Shown here piece by piece: positions 8,593 through 21,940 of a stretch of DNA of 64,000 nucleotides; position 1 is the first letter of the stretch, and every line of letters starts with the position of its first letter. Source of the DNA: Tragulus kanchil (taxonomy: Eukaryota > Chordata > Mammalia > Artiodactyla > Tragulidae); the NCBI GenBank assembly GCA_022376925.1, contig JAIOJX010000026.1, forward strand, positions 256,181,330-256,245,329, in the 5' to 3' direction. Position numbers and translations under genes: made by a program. The notes beneath the pieces were generated by a model. That model ran no database searches and had not been told where the DNA came from. It saw only the letters and a list, made by a program, of their open reading frames with translations.

Positions 8593-10608
8593 GTAAGTAT
8601 ATTAAACTTCCTTAGAATCAGTCCAAGTTGACTTTGTTCTTTGATCAGATGAATCTTAATTATTTAAACTTGAGAAGTAATAAAAGGTATATTATTTCAC
8701 CAGCTGTTGTCCAATTTGATTTCAAGGTTGTAGATACATTCCGATTAAGGGCCTAACACAATACCATTTTATTTTTGAGCTTTTCAAAGGATCATCTTTC
8801 ATACATTCTGGTTAATAAGACAGTTTCTGATTTTCTTACGTTGAGTATACTGAAATTTATTCTTATTGTTCATACTTAGCATTTATATTGCATACTTTTG
8901 TAACTTGATAAAATCTAATTTGATAGCAAAGGCTGATCTCAGTTACAGTCTCCATACATAGTCTAGTTTTCTTTTTTTGTGCAGTATAGAACACACAGTA
9001 GACAATAGAAAACCTCAAAAATAGAAGTCTACATCTTAAGAGTGTCTAAAAAGACTGTAACTTCATTTTTTTGATATCTGAGATAAGCTAAAGTTCTCAG
9101 TCTGTTTTCTTTCAAAAAGTGGTAATATAAATGGTGTTTGACTTGTTTACAGTAATACAGTTTTAAGTAGTTTTCTTAATTGTATTTATTCTTGTAATTT
9201 TATTTATGTTCATTTCTAATTCCTTTCAGTTACTTTTAGCAAATCTCCTGGATTGCATTTCATTATAGCTTTTCATAGGAGTATCTTCTGTTGCATTTCT
9301 TTTCATTATTTTTCCCTTTGGATTAATGTCTTTTGTCTAAATTTAATCCAGTAATATATAAAGGTAATAAGGCTAGGCCAGAATTCTATATAGTAAAGCA
9401 CACACATCTCATTAAATACATAGGACCGTCTCTAGGGAGGAAACAAGTGAAATAAATGAGTTTATATTTCTAATGAACTTTATTCCATTTTTTTAAAAAT
9501 TTGAGTTTCATATATATTTTAAAATGTAAATAATCAAATAGTAATATTGGTATAGAATTTAAAACTAAATAATACACATATAATGGGATTGAATGATCCA
9601 AAACCTTTTACTCATAGAAATACACATTCAAAAATTTTGGAGTCCACTGGGCTAGGCAACAAATAACCAAGGAAGGAGTAAAAAGACTGGATAAAATGAA
9701 AATCTGTGAAGAAATAGAATAAAGGTTATAAGCCAAAGTGGAATAACTTTTGTCTGTTTATTCACACTCTGGATAACCATGTTGATTCTCAAATTTTCTT
9801 TGACTATAAGACATTTGCAAGGAATACAGTCAATGGGAAATATGGATGTGAATAATAGCAAAGATCACTAACAATGTTTGCTTTGATATTCTTTAAAGAA
9901 CTATAAAATTATAGGGTTTAAAAATTGATGAATTAAAAAACCTTGTGACATAATTAGATATTATTTCAAAATCAGAGTATACTGGGCTTCCCTGGTGACT
10001 CAGTGGTGAAGAGTTCGTCTGCCAATACAGGAGACACGTGTTTGATCCCTGATCCAGGAAGATCCCACATGCTGCAGAGGAACTAAGCCCATGAGCCACA
10101 ACTATTGAACCTGTGCTCTAGAGCCTTGGAGCTGCAGCTGTTGAGCCCATGTACCGCAACTACTGAAGCCCATGTGCTCTAGAGCCTGAGTTCCACAAGA
10201 GAAGTCACCGCAACAAGAAGCCTGCTCATCTCATCTAGAGAGTAGCCCCCACTGCCTGCAATTAGAGCAGAGCCTGTGGCAGCAGGAAAAATCCAGAATA
10301 GCTAAAAATAAATCCATAAAGAAAATAAAAAATATATATATACTTTACAAACACAAAAAGACAATTATTTTCTTTTTCCTAGCTTTGACTTTTTTACAGT
10401 TAGAATTGTGTAATTTATATACCACTTTTGCTATTAGTAATGAAACCTTTCCTGATCAATTCTAATAGAAATGTCTTTTGCTTCAGGTAATATGTAATGA
10501 ATTCTGAAAGTTACTTTGTTTTTTGACTATTAACAGGGATGCATTGTTTGTTAATGTTCTTATGATGTTTAGTTTTAGAAGTTTTAACCTAGCAATCCTT
10601 TTTTCTAG
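8593..10608 (+). other. GCA: GCA intron between the EF3 and EF4 exons
   Basis: AT-rich intron. Its first part (to about 9089) is the second copy of D3. The only interspersed repeat recognised is an artiodactyl SINE at 9986-10335. Nothing else was recognised. Confidence 0.55.
9986..10335 (+). mobile_element. Artiodactyl tRNA-Glu SINE (ART2A/CHR type)
   Basis: The head gggcttccctggtgactcag and a B-box-like gtttgatccctg are followed by tandem-like body units containing gagcc...caactactgaagccca and ending in aaaaataaatccataaagaaa. The body differs from both BovA and the CHR-2-like family. Confidence 0.78.
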
Positions 10609-10722
10609 GTTATAGGTTGAGTCCTCAAACAGTAACTACTATTGTTAAACGTTATAGCAAGAATGGTAGAATCTTCTTTGATGATTACGTTGCTTGCTGT
10701 GTGAAGCTTCGAGCGTTGACAG
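10609..10722 (+). CDS. GCA: GCA exon with the fourth EF-hand region
   Basis: A 114-nt exon encoding [19 protein letters not shown] then [18 protein letters not shown], the signature of grancalcin and sorcin C-terminal halves. In this family the region forms the helix and degenerate EF-hand before the dimer interface. The acceptor is TTTTCTAG and the donor is GTATGA. Phase runs from 1 to 1. [11 protein letters not shown] matches grancalcin better than sorcin. It occurs once in the window. Confidence 0.92.
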
Positions 10723-11060
10723 GTATGAACTATTTAAGGGCACTCTATCATGGAGTTTCTTTTTTGAATAATGTCCCTCATTTTATTCAGTAGTGATAAT
10801 ATTATGTGTTTCCCCATTTATTCACTGTTAAATCTAATGAGTTGTAAGGCTTAAAAAAATTAGGACTATAAACAGTGAAAAATTATTATAGCTCAGTTTT
10901 GAAAAATTTTCTTCATATCTCAGTTGCCTGAGACATATAAAAAAAAGCCACTTAAGATTTCCTAGAGTATAAATGTGTTCAGTTTTTAGTGCCTGAGGGC
11001 ACTGCACACTTAAAACTATAGATTTTAAACTATAATACAGAAGTAATTTTTTGTTTAAAG

Positions 11061-11119
11061 ATTTCTTTAGGAGAAGAGACCACTTGCAACAAGGGGTTGT
11101 GAGTTTCGTGTATGATGAT
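11061..11119 (+). CDS. GCA: GCA penultimate exon (fifth EF-hand)
   Basis: A 59-nt exon encoding DFFRRRDHLQQGVVSFVYDD, the start of the fifth EF-hand that mediates dimerisation in penta-EF-hand proteins. The acceptor is TTTAAAG and the donor is GTGAGT. Phase runs from 1 to 0. It lies only 338 bases after the previous exon. Confidence 0.9.
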
Positions 11120-11545
11120 GTGAGTATCCTGTCTTACACTTTTGATATCTTATATGGTGTTCTATATGTGTTTATAGTTATCAGAAATGATCTCTGTTTT
11201 CAATTTGGAAATAGTACATTTTAAAGACCATATTCTTTTTCTGTATTTTACAGCTTCACTCAAATGTAAGATTCAATAGTGGTGGTACAAATACCAGTTT
11301 GATATGATATTAAACATAAAAATACTTTTAAATTTTATGACAGGGCTTTTGGCATTTTATGTTCCAAATCATTTTTAAGGGCAAAATGACCATAACTTTT
11401 ACAAAGAGTAATTTGCTTGTGATGATCTGAGATAGGAAATCTTGATGCATGATGGATAATGGAACTATTCATTTCTCATTTCAGATGTTGCTATTAAGCA
11501 GAGTCCATGTTATTGGTTTTTTCTTTGTTTTTAATTGAAGCTATG

Positions 11546-11757
11546 GTTGTGCTGTGCTTATAGTCTCTTAGTTGTGTCCAACTCTCTGTGACCTAATGGA
11601 CTGTAGCCTGCCAGGTTCCTCTGTCCATGGGGATTCTCCAGGCAAGAATACTGGAGTGGGTGCCATGCCCTCCTCCAGGGGTTCTTCCCAACCCAGGAAT
11701 TGAGCCCAGGTCTCTGCACTGCAGACAGATCCATCTGAGCCACTAGGGGAAGCCCTG
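11546..11757 (-). mobile_element. Bov-tA SINE in the last GCA intron
   Basis: Reverse-strand Bov-tA (ctgtccatggggattctcca, ggcaagaatactggagtggg, head at the right end). It is flanked by the direct repeat GAAGCTAT at about 11538 and 11760. Confidence 0.87.
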
Positions 11758-11997
11758 CAGAAGCTATAGGAAAAAATATATTTCACATGTTCTTAAGTGT
11801 TTCAGGGTTTTGTTTTGTTTTTTGTTATGTGGAAATTATAAAGTCAACTTTATCCTACTAGTATAAAATTGGTTTGAGTTACAAGTCTTAGATATTCAAA
11901 TTTTTTCTTCTTGAGAAACTGCTTCTGTAGAATATAATTAATCAAAGCCAAAACCCATGTTATTGTTACCAGCTGATGATTTTTGCATATATATTAG

Positions 11998-12024
11998 TTT
12001 TTGCAGGGCACAATGTCAGTTTGA
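11998..12024 (+). CDS. GCA: GCA terminal coding exon with stop codon
   Basis: Twenty-seven coding bases give FLQGTMSV and a TGA stop at 12022-12024. This closes the protein with the family's FLQGTM C-terminal motif (human grancalcin ends in MAI). The acceptor used to keep the frame is TATTAG at 11992-11997. A second, better-looking acceptor (TTTTTGCAG) sits nine bases further on at 11998-12006. Its use would delete only FLQ in frame. The 3' untranslated region follows. Confidence 0.87.
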   Translation, partial: FLQGTMSV

Positions 12025-12700
12025 ATGTCCAGAATTTGAACCGAAGAAATACTGTGAATTTCTCTGCTAAGAAGGAATGAAGTGAACTCCTCAGGATTAA
12101 AGCTTTTGAGAATTTTCCATATTCTGCCTGTTAAATCTCTTTCTCTGAGTTTTTACTTTAGCTCACAGTGCAAAACAATGGAAAAGATGTTTTTGTATTT
12201 AGAATATTACTGCTTTTAGTAAAGTTATCACTTAACAGATCTGCGTAATCATTATGGGTATATGATTAAATGACAAAATACCTCTTAGCTTTAATTTTTT
12301 CTTATGTACAAGATAGATTATATAAGAAGTCAAATGATGAAAGTCTAAACTAATTTATACTTACCTGAAGGTTACAAATTATATTTTGAAAATGTGTTTA
12401 TAATTGTTGATATTTGAGGGTGAGCCAGAAAGGGAAGCCTAGATTTTGTGCCATCTTTTTTCTTGTTTCACATAATCAGAAAACAGAAACTTATGATTCT
12501 TTTCTTGTGAAAAAGAAAATTATAGTTCCTGAAGTTTTATCTTAAATCACATTAGGTGGACCATAAAATAATCTATGGTGAAATAAAACTACAGGAGGTA
12601 TTGTTTCTTTCTTTTTAAATTTTTTGCAGTATATTTTTTTCCACATGTTTTATTGTCTTCTGTGGAAAAAATTATTAATAAACATAACATTTTCTCTATA
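12025..12700 (+). other. GCA: GCA 3' untranslated region (3' end approximate)
   Basis: Non-coding, AT-rich sequence directly after the GCA stop. Candidate AATAAA poly(A) signals lie at 12582-12587 and 12677-12682. Neither can be confirmed without transcript data, and the UTR may run further. No repeat was recognised in it. Confidence 0.5.
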
Positions 12701-13162
12701 CTTTATAGGTTGTCTAGATTTAGATTTCTGGAAATGACATTTTTAATGAAATGTCAATATTTACATCTATTACTTTAAACTAAATTTTTATACATACTGC
12801 TATGAGCTGTTTATAAAATTTTAAAAAATCAAATAATCTACCACTTGGTTTAAATGTTCAGAAGTTGTACGTTTGACTTTCTTGACACTGTTAGCTCGTG
12901 ATTTTGACATTAGTAAACTCATAAGTCTTAGTAAGTGTAACGTGTGTCCTGAACATGGTAGGCAGGATTTCTGAGTAGCATTACTATGACAATTGGTGGA
13001 ATTATCAGGTCCTTAGCATTTTAAGATTCCTGGTATAAGTTGTTGTAGTTAATCAGAGCCTTTTCTGGCAAATACACCTCAGTCTTTCTTAATGAAGATT
13101 TAATAAAGCACATATTTTTTCTTACACTTTAACTGAATATCTTCTAGCTTAAAGGTGATTAC

Positions 13163-15328
13163 AAGTTGACATAATTTTAATATGGCTTGTGATCCAATTA
13201 ATACAGTTTTTCTTAAAAGTTTCATAAAAATGGAGAATGAATGGTAGTATCTTGAAAAAAAATCCTTTTATAAACATGCAGAATTGTAGATCAACTTTTA
13301 CTTTAAAAATCCTAGAAAGGAAGTAATGTATACTCATGTTGATATTGATAATTTCATATAATTAGCGGTCAAATTCATTTAGTCAGACTTATAAAAATGT
13401 GTGAATAAATAATCCATGTAATTTTGTCCTCTGGCTGTTATTTTTTTTTCATGAACATATATTTGGTAAAGTGAGAGCATGTTAAGTGAGCCATAAAAGC
13501 TATAGAATTCTAATTAGAAGTGTCATAGGAAAAAGCTTATACAAACACCCTGTGTATCATTCATGTGGAATAAGGATGATGCCATGACTCAGCAGCATAG
13601 AATCTTAACATCCAATTGGAACAGGTGGTTGAGTTACTATACTGTTCTGAGGTCAATTATAATTTTCCTTATTTGGAGGCTCATAGATGAGATAAAACTA
13701 TTTAAATGGCATGATATGAGTCATATAAGTTTTGCCAAATGACACTTTTGTATTAGAATGCTTACACAATTCCCTTAACTCATCCTTTACCAAAGGTGTT
13801 CCTGTGACTTTTGCTCATAGAAAGTCTGTGAAAGGAGTTCCTGTGACCAGACATATTTAGGAAAACCTTATCTTCCTCAAGGAGCTTAATGAAGCCTAAG
13901 GTACAGAATATTTCAATTTTATTTGACCAGATTTTTTCCAAAAGTTTTTTTAAAACCCCAGAACTCTTCCTCTTAGCAAAACTAATGTTCCATGCCAAAC
14001 CAACCTGGTTGTCAGACAGTTATTTTGCACTTCACATTAGATAATCTTTTATTAAATCCATAAAATTTTATTTGCATGTGGCCCATTTTCAAGTTTTGCT
14101 TATACTAATGAGAAGACTATAAATCTTAGAAATAAGGTTTGTGAAATCATCACTTTCCTTCCAAATTCCCAAATTAAGGTTACACCAAACACTAGTGTCA
14201 TTTTGGCCTTCAGGAAAATTACATACTTTTCCCAATTTTTTCGTACACTGAGAAGCTAGATAATCTAGTTGACATAATTTTAATATGGCTTGTGATCCAA
14301 TTAATACAGTTTTTCTTAAAAGTTTCATAAAATGGAGAATGAATGGTAGTATCTTGAAAAATCCTTTTATAAACATGCAGAATTGTAGATCAACTTTTAC
14401 TTTAAAAATCCTAGAAAGGAAGTAATGTATACTCATGTTGATATTGATAATTTCATATAATTAGCGGTCAAATTCATTTAGTCAGACTTATAAAATGTGT
14501 GAATAAATAATCCATGTAATTTTGTCCTCTGGCTGTTATTTTTTTTTCATGAACATATATTTGGTAAAGTGAGAGCATGTTAAGTGAGCCATAAAAGCTA
14601 TAGAATTCTAATTAGAAGTGTCATAGGAAAAAGCTTATACAAACACCCTGTGTATCATTCATGTGGAATAAGGATGATGCCATGACTCAGCAGCATAGAA
14701 TCTTAACATCCAATTGGAACAGGTGGTTGAGTTACTATACTGTTCTGAGGTCAATTATAATTTTCCTTATTTGGAGGCTCATAGATGAGATAAAACTATT
14801 TAAATGGCATGATATGAGTCATATAAGTTTTGCCAAATGACACTTTTGTATTAGAATGCTTACACAATTCCCTTAACTCATCCTTTACCAAAGGTGTTCC
14901 TGTGACTTTTGCTCATAGAAAGTCTGTGAAAGGAGTTCCTGTGACCAGACATATTTAGGAAAACCTTATCTTCCTCAAGGAGCTTAATGAAGCCTAAGGT
15001 ACAGAATATTTCAATTTTATTTGACCAGATTTTTTCCAAAAGTTTTTTTAAACCTCAGAACTCTTCCTCTTAGCAAAACTAATGTTCCATGCCAAACCAA
15101 CCTGGTTGTCAGACAGTTATTTTGCACTTCACATTAGATAATCTTTTATTAAATCCATAAAATTTTATTTGCATGTGGCCCATTTTCAAGTTTTGCTTAT
15201 ACTAATGAGAAGACTATAAATCTTAGAAATAAGGTTTGTGAAATCATCACTTTCCTTCCAAATTCCCAAATTAAGGTTACACCAAACACTAGTGTCATTT
15301 TGGCCTTCAGGAAAATTACATACTTTTC
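13163..15328. repeat. D4: direct duplication, period about 1104
   Basis: Copies 13163-14231 and 14267-15328 with a 35-base filler. They differ in A-run length (13254 against 14357). Confidence 0.95.
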
Positions 15329-16387
15329 TAGCACTCAGTTTTCTAATCTGTACACATTAGGTAGTCTTATATAAGCATTAGTCATAGAGAATACATTACT
15401 AGGATTTTTCTACTAAAATGCAGTTTATATTTTAATACTTTTAAAATAACTAATATAAACATAACCCATTAGTTACTAAGGTAAAAATAATTTTATAAAG
15501 AGCATGACTGGAATATGAATATAGTGTGATAGTTTGTAATGATTAACTCATGCCTCAGTTTCCTTATGATGTAAATTATTAAATAATGTACACTCTTAGT
15601 GTCTAAGTGCTTTTATTTATACAGTAAACATGTTTCCATGTCATTTTGAGAATTTTTAAATAAACATTCAAATAGGTTGCTGTAAAGTTTTGCATCATAC
15701 AAAATCTGTTACATATAGACTATGAGATGCTTCAGTTCAAATAACAGTGCAGTAATTCACCTATTCCTAAAAGACTGCCAATTGATTAAATGTCAGGTAT
15801 TGCACTTTTGAGTGGCAGTTTACACATTTTAAATTACATCAAGGGGAAGTCAATACTACTGGAATCTTATTTTGGTCAACTTTTAAATGTAATTTCAAGG
15901 ACTGTGCTCATTTGATCTATCAAGCATGCATTCAGAAATAAAATGTCATAAAAAAATGTCAAGTGATATGTTTATTTCCAGGAAAGGCATTTACCTTGGA
16001 AGAAAGTAAAATTTATTAATGTAGTTAAAATCTGTGAATTGAAAACAAATTAATTTGTAATGATTTCTTTAAGTAAAATATACAGATCAAGGTCACTGTT
16101 ATGGCACTACTAAAATGGACAAACAAAATAAATACTATTTGCTTTTCTTTTGCCTTTTATGTTTGACAGACTCATAAATGATATGTTTTCTTTGTAGCAG
16201 ATTTCTGGGAAGTTAGAAATAGCAATAAATTTGTTAAAATTTGGTAAATTAAATCTAGTGAGTAAAAGTCTATTTTTCAGGTTAGCATATTTTTCTTTTC
16301 TCTTAAACTTTAAAATGTAACCATAGATGTTTTATTACTTTAAACTTGTATTACAGTATCACATTTTTGTTGTTCGTAAATCTTTTT

Positions 16388-16648
16388 TGGCCACTTCTGT
16401 TGGTCTTTCAAGTATTTATATTCATCCATCTTTGTTCTTTGGCCTATGTAGGCCTCCCATCGCAGTGGCCTCTCTCACTGCAGAGCATGGACTCTGGGCG
16501 CGTGCACTCCGGAGCTCTGGCTCAGTAGTTGGACACATCAGTCTAGCCGCTCCACGGCCCGTGGAATCTTCCCAGGCCAGGGATTGAACTGGCGCTGCCT
16601 GCACTGCAAGTCAGTATCCTTACACACTGGACCACCAGGGAAGCCCCA
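16388..16648 (-). mobile_element. CHR-2-like SINE
   Basis: The reverse strand gives the head ggggcttccctggtggtcca and a body through cgcccagag and gggaggcct to agaagtggcc. It is flanked by similar TAAATCATTTTT/TAAATCTTTTTT sequences, a diverged target-site duplication. Confidence 0.85.
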
Positions 16649-17365
16649 TAAATCATTTTTATAGCAAATTAAGCACTTTGAAATAAATATAAAATATTAG
16701 GTATCAGCTAAGAGTATGTCTTGACTTCATAATAATATTGAATGATACAAAGGAAAAAATATTTAGAACTTGTGTTATAATGATAAATCTAGGTAGGATT
16801 TTTAAATGAATACTCTTCAAATAATTTATAGTCTGGAATAAGGTCATAACATCATATATGTCTATATTGAATTTATATTGTCCTGTACTTAGAATTCTGA
16901 GCACAAAACTACTTTTCAGAAAACCAGAATAGTTATGAAAAATTTCTGTCTCATTATTAGCTCATTATTTGAATCCTGAGAAACCTGTGCTTTTTTTCTT
17001 GCTGTGTCTACTTATTTTTAAAAATACAGGAAAGAAAAGAGCCTTATATTACTTAACATTCCCTTTACCCATGTAGCTTGGTAATATGCAGCTTGTCTAT
17101 TACTTTTTGAGCGTTCAAAACTCAGATGTGCTTCTATATCTGAATATATGGTAAGTAGACATTGGCAGTACTTCTGCATTGCTATGATGTGCCCCAGCAT
17201 GAGGGGGTGTGTGGGCACCTGGCCTGTTTGGTACTTATGTCTTTAGGTGTGCCCTTTCGGCAACATCTGAGATGGTGGCAATCTGGAAATCTTATACAGG
17301 GAGTGAGAAGAACTAGTCTAGGTCATCGTTTAATAGCTATATTCAAGACAAGTATGCCAGGAATT

Positions 17366-17474
17366 GTGCATAGTAGTTGCTCAGTCATGCCCAACTCTTT
17401 GCAACCCCATGGACTGAGCCTTCCAGGTTCCACAGTTCATGGGATTCTCCAGAGAAGCATACTGGAGTGGGCTG
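17366..17474 (-). mobile_element. BovA fragment
   Basis: It contains ttgctcagtcatgcccaact, ccccatggactgag and actggagtgggctgcc. Both sides carry GCCAGGAATT (17356 and 17475), a target-site duplication. Confidence 0.85.
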
Positions 17475-18544
17475 CCAGGAATTAGTACTCCTTCTTCTGA
17501 TACAGTGTGTGTGTGTTCATGTGTGTGCACTTGTGTGGCGGGGGGATATAACCTTTTCTCATAAGCATGAAAATACAAATATGTACTTTAGAGATATACA
17601 CAGTCATTTGCATTTTGGTTGACTGTATTTAATCACATTTTATATTGTTACGATTATTGAAATTGCAAGAGATAAACTGAATGTTGCTAGTATGGATATT
17701 CTAGAAACATACTAAAGATTCATATTCTTTTGAAAATTATAGGCCATTTTTAAATGAGTTTAGGATTAACTGAATTTGTGATTACATATTTAATTTTCCA
17801 AAGCTAACTAAATATATTACCCCTGCATTTATCTTAAGGCAAATTTTAAGAAAACTTTGAAATAAATATAAAATATTAGGTATCAGCTAAGAGTATGTCT
17901 TGACTTCATAATAATATTGAATGATACAAAGGAAAAAATATTTAGAACTTGTGTTATAATGATAAATCTAGGTAGGATTTTTAAATGAATACTCTTCAAA
18001 TAATTTATAGTCTGGAATAAGGTCATAACATCATATATGTCTATATTGAATTTATATTGTCCTGTACTTAGAATTCTGAGCACAAAACTACTTTTCAGAA
18101 AACCAGAATAGTTATGAAAAATTTCTGTCTCATTATTAGCTCATTATTTGAATCCTGAGAAACCTGTGCTTTTTTTCTTGCTGTGTCTACTTATTTTTAA
18201 AAATACAGGAAAGAAAAGAGCCTTATATTACTTAACATTCCCTTTACCCATGTAGCTTGGTAATATGCAGCTTGTCTATTACTTTTTGAGCGTTCAAAAC
18301 TCAGATGTGCTTCTATATCTGAATATATGGTAAGTAGACATTGGCAGTACTTCTGCATTGCTATGATGTGCCCCAGCATGAGGGGGTGTGTGGGCACCTG
18401 GCCTGTTTGGTACTTATGTCTTTAGGTGTGCCCTTTCGGCAACATCTGAGATGGTGGCAATCTGGAAATCTTATACAAGGAGTGAGAAGAACTAGTCTAG
18501 GTCATCGTTTAATAGCTATATTCAAGACAAGTATGCCAGGAATT

Positions 18545-18653
18545 GTGCGTATTAGTTGCTCAGTCATGCCCAACTCTTTGCAACCCCATGGACTGAGCCT
18601 TCCAGGTTCCACAGTTCATGGGATTCTCCAGAGAAGCATACTGGAGTGGGCTG
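18545..18653 (-). mobile_element. BovA fragment, duplicate of 17366-17474
   Basis: Second-copy version in D5. It differs by a few substitutions at its left end (gcatagtag against gcgtattag). Confidence 0.83.
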
Positions 18654-20704
18654 CCAGGAATTAGTACTCCTTCTTCTGATACAGTGTGTGTGTGTTCATG
18701 TGTGTGCACTTGTGTGGCGGGGGGATATAACCTTTTCTCATAAGCATGAAAATACAAATATGTACTTTAGAGATATACACAGTCATTTGCATTTTGGTTG
18801 ACTGTATTTAATCACATTTTATATTGTTACGATTATTGAAATTGCAAGAGATAAACTGAATGTTGCTAGTATGGATATTCTAGAAACATACTAAAGATTC
18901 ATATTCTTTTGAAAATTATAGGCCATTTTTAAATGAGTTTAGGATTAACTGAATTTGTGATTACATATTTAATTTTCCAAAGCTAACTAAATATATTACC
19001 CCTGCATTTATCTTAAGGCAAGAGACTTTTTTAAAAAGAAATATTTTCCCTTTTCATACTTTGATTCTTTTTATCTAATCATCTTCATTTTTAGATATCA
19101 GTATGGTACTTTGTTAGTCTGCTAGTTACCGTGAACCAATTTTATTTAATTTACCAAATAGGGTAATGTTCTCTTGTTTTTTTAAAACTTAAAAGTGAAT
19201 GGTCAGTAATCTCAACCCTAAAAAGACTAAACAGCCCTTAGCTAAGAACATGCCATGTTATGATCAACCAATTTTATTTAGAAGTTTTCTTTAACGATAG
19301 TTTGATTTTTTTTAAATAATAAATAAGTGATTCCAGGGAAAGAATTAAGAATGTATGAAACTTAGACAAAATCATATCCCAATATTTTCATTTTAGATGA
19401 AAAATATGTATCAAGCATTCATTATAAAAACTTTGTCTTATAAGTTAAAGCTTGATTAGTCATCAGAAATTTTAAATGAACAAATGCTATAGTAAATTAC
19501 CATTGTGTTCTTGAGAGGTAAAAAGTGAAGGGTTTTTTTTTTTGTTTTTTTTTTTTAGGGTTTTTTTAATTTGAAATTTAATGCCTCTGTCCAACTTACT
19601 AGCGCCCCAGTGGAACTCAGTAAAACTGTAGCACTGTTAACAATTATTTGATTTTGTGAAATACATCAGCACCACCATGCCTGTATCTATCTCTGTATCT
19701 AGTAAAATGTTGGAAAGAGTTAGCTTCTCTAATAAAAGTATCCTAAGTAGCTAATGGGATTTACTTTCTTTTTTCCCCAAAATAATTTCTTTTACAAATT
19801 CTTGAATTTTCATGTATAAATAGATCAGAAATTATATGCTTCATTCTTAAATTATGTATATATACTATATTTTCATTACAACTTGTACACTTTTTGCTAC
19901 CAAAATTTTGCAACCATTTTTACATGAAATTTACATTTGCCTATTTACAGTTATTTGTGGAAGGTTATTGCAAAACTAGTTGTGCAAGTAGATTACACAG
20001 TCAATATCACATACCAATCTGAAGAAAATATTTGCTAAAAAATAAATATTTCTGCACAGAGTATTTCAAAAGCATCATGATTTCATGCTACATTATGTGC
20101 ATAAAGACGAGGAAATATACGTGTTTTGGTAGATTATTTCATTATGTTTAAAGCATTCCAAGGTACTTACTACTTAACCACTGTAAGCAAACTTCTTTAT
20201 ATCAGATGACTGACATTTTCCAGTAATTACACACATTACTGTTTGAAACGCATTATACAACCAGCAAACATTCTCAATATATATTCCTATCAAAATTGTA
20301 GAGCACAAATGTCAGCTAAAAATAGGTTTTGCCTTTATTAAAGTTGACAGGTGCCCAGGAGATTAAAAATGAGGGATTCCCAATATTTTTATCAATTTCC
20401 TTAATATTTGTTAAAGAGTACCATATTATTTCAACAGTATTATAATTATAGGCCCAGTCTGATGAAACTATGTGAAGCAGTTAATTATAAGATTACTGAT
20501 CTTTGAATTGTACTCCAAAATGATAGAATTATATGGAATTTTCTCAAATACTCAAACAATACATTGTCAGTATTAAAAAAAAAAGTTAAATGCTAGCAGT
20601 TGTGATTATTTGATTTTCAACTCAAAAACATCATTAACATACAGACAGTGGAAGAACAAAGAATATAGATTAAACATATAGTGCTTTATAAAACCAGAGT
20701 GGTG

Positions 20705-20822
20705 TGGGGGGAATTGGGAGGAGGATGGAGGAGGGAGGGGGCCAGGGATATACATATGACTAATCTGGGAATATACATATCTGTAAACAGCAAAATTCTG
20801 TAAAAAAAAAAAAAAAAAAAAC
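20705..20822 (+). mobile_element. L1 3'-end fragment with A tail
   Basis: A purine- and G-rich stretch, then atacatatgactaatctggg, ctgtaaacagcaaaattctg and an A run, as in the L1 end at 51800-51930. It is flanked by AGTGGTG (20698 and 20823). The G tracts at 20705-20750 could form a G-quadruplex, a known trait of L1 3' UTRs. Confidence 0.82.
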
Positions 20823-21714
20823 AGTGGTGCTAAATTTATTGTCTCTTAAAACATAAATTAACTAACGTAAGCTGCAGACATTATGACCAAATCACGAATT
20901 CATCTGGGTTTTGATATTAGCTTTTCAAGAGTGACGATGTCAATATTGCCACTTCTCAAAAGAGATATATTTTATTGGGAGCGTTTCTGTAGTAATTCTT
21001 GCTATTCTCATTTAAATGTTAAATGATGATTAGTCATTGAAACAATGAAATTGGTCAGTTGTTCTTAACATTGCATTTCTGTCGATGTGTTATTGTATTC
21101 ATTGAAATAATGTGTTAGTTTTAACTTGTTAGCCTTCTCTCTCAATCCCCATTTAGTAGTTAACATAAATCAGTCTTCTAATAATTTCTTTTTCATGCTG
21201 TCATTTATTAATAATTCATATCTTCCTGTGGATTTTCTTTTTATACTGCATATTCTTAAAGTGTATTTGTACCACAAAAGCATGTAATGAATTATTCTAA
21301 GCTTGAGCACTGATCAATCATGATACTAAATACTTTATGAAGCATTTAAAAACACTACCCTTTTTGTTTTTAGAAAGGTTGATATCATTTTATAATGTTA
21401 ATGAGAACCACAAGCATACCACTTGAAATGAGAGCACGAGTTGAGGGAGAATGGGAAATTATTGTATATCTAGAAAACAACTGCAATATAGTAATAGTTT
21501 TAATATTTAAATATATTCATAATTTTATGGATCTTGGACAAGTATTGGGGTGTTATAGCAGAGGAAGCTTAAGGCTGGTAATTCTCCTTTTCTGAGAAGA
21601 CAGATCCTAACAGACTTTTATCATGAGGGAAACAAGCACTGGAAGGTTTTTAGAAGACGTAAGTAGTGCTGCTGCACTGGTACCCTAATACCTCCATCTT
21701 TGTGATGATGCATA

Positions 21715-21940
21715 AGTCTTGTAGTTTTATAGTGCCTTGCAGTTTACAAAGCACTTCTGCAAAACATTTCAGAGACTCCTTAACACCCCTTCAAGCTACT
21801 TAAGATGTTATCTCATTTTTATAATTTTGGATGCTGGAGCTGAGGATTTTTCTGGACAGTGAGTAGAGGAGGTAGGATTTGAATTCAGGTTTACCACACT
21901 GAGGCTTTAGCCATCATTGCCATTCCACACTAGAGCTCAG
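21715..21940 (+). repeat. MIR-like remnant
   Basis: Diverged MIR-like core: agatgttatctcattttt, gctggagctgaggatt and taggatttgaattcaggt. Its copy is at about 22834-23058 in D6. Confidence 0.55.

Larger units (their letters stand above)
6916..9089. repeat. D3: direct duplication, period 1098
   Basis: Copies 6916-7989 and 8014-9089 with a 24-base filler that resembles the true sequence before 6916. It includes the 148-nt GCA exon. Confidence 0.95.
16675..19021. repeat. D5: direct duplication, period 1179
   Basis: Copies 16675-17842 and 17854-19021 with an 11-base filler. Confidence 0.95.

Noticed and set aside
112..12024. Sorcin (SRI) as the identity of the penta-EF-hand gene
   Set aside because: [16 protein letters not shown] and the FLQGTM ending fit grancalcin, and KCNH7 as the convergent neighbour fits the GCA locus.
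17162..17485. A 107-codon frame repeated at 18341
   Set aside because: The C-terminal third is a translated BovA SINE, and the repetition comes from D5. No supporting splice sites or protein family.
19535..19570. Long T-rich run as a retrotransposon tail
   Set aside because: No recognisable element body or flanking direct repeat was found next to it.
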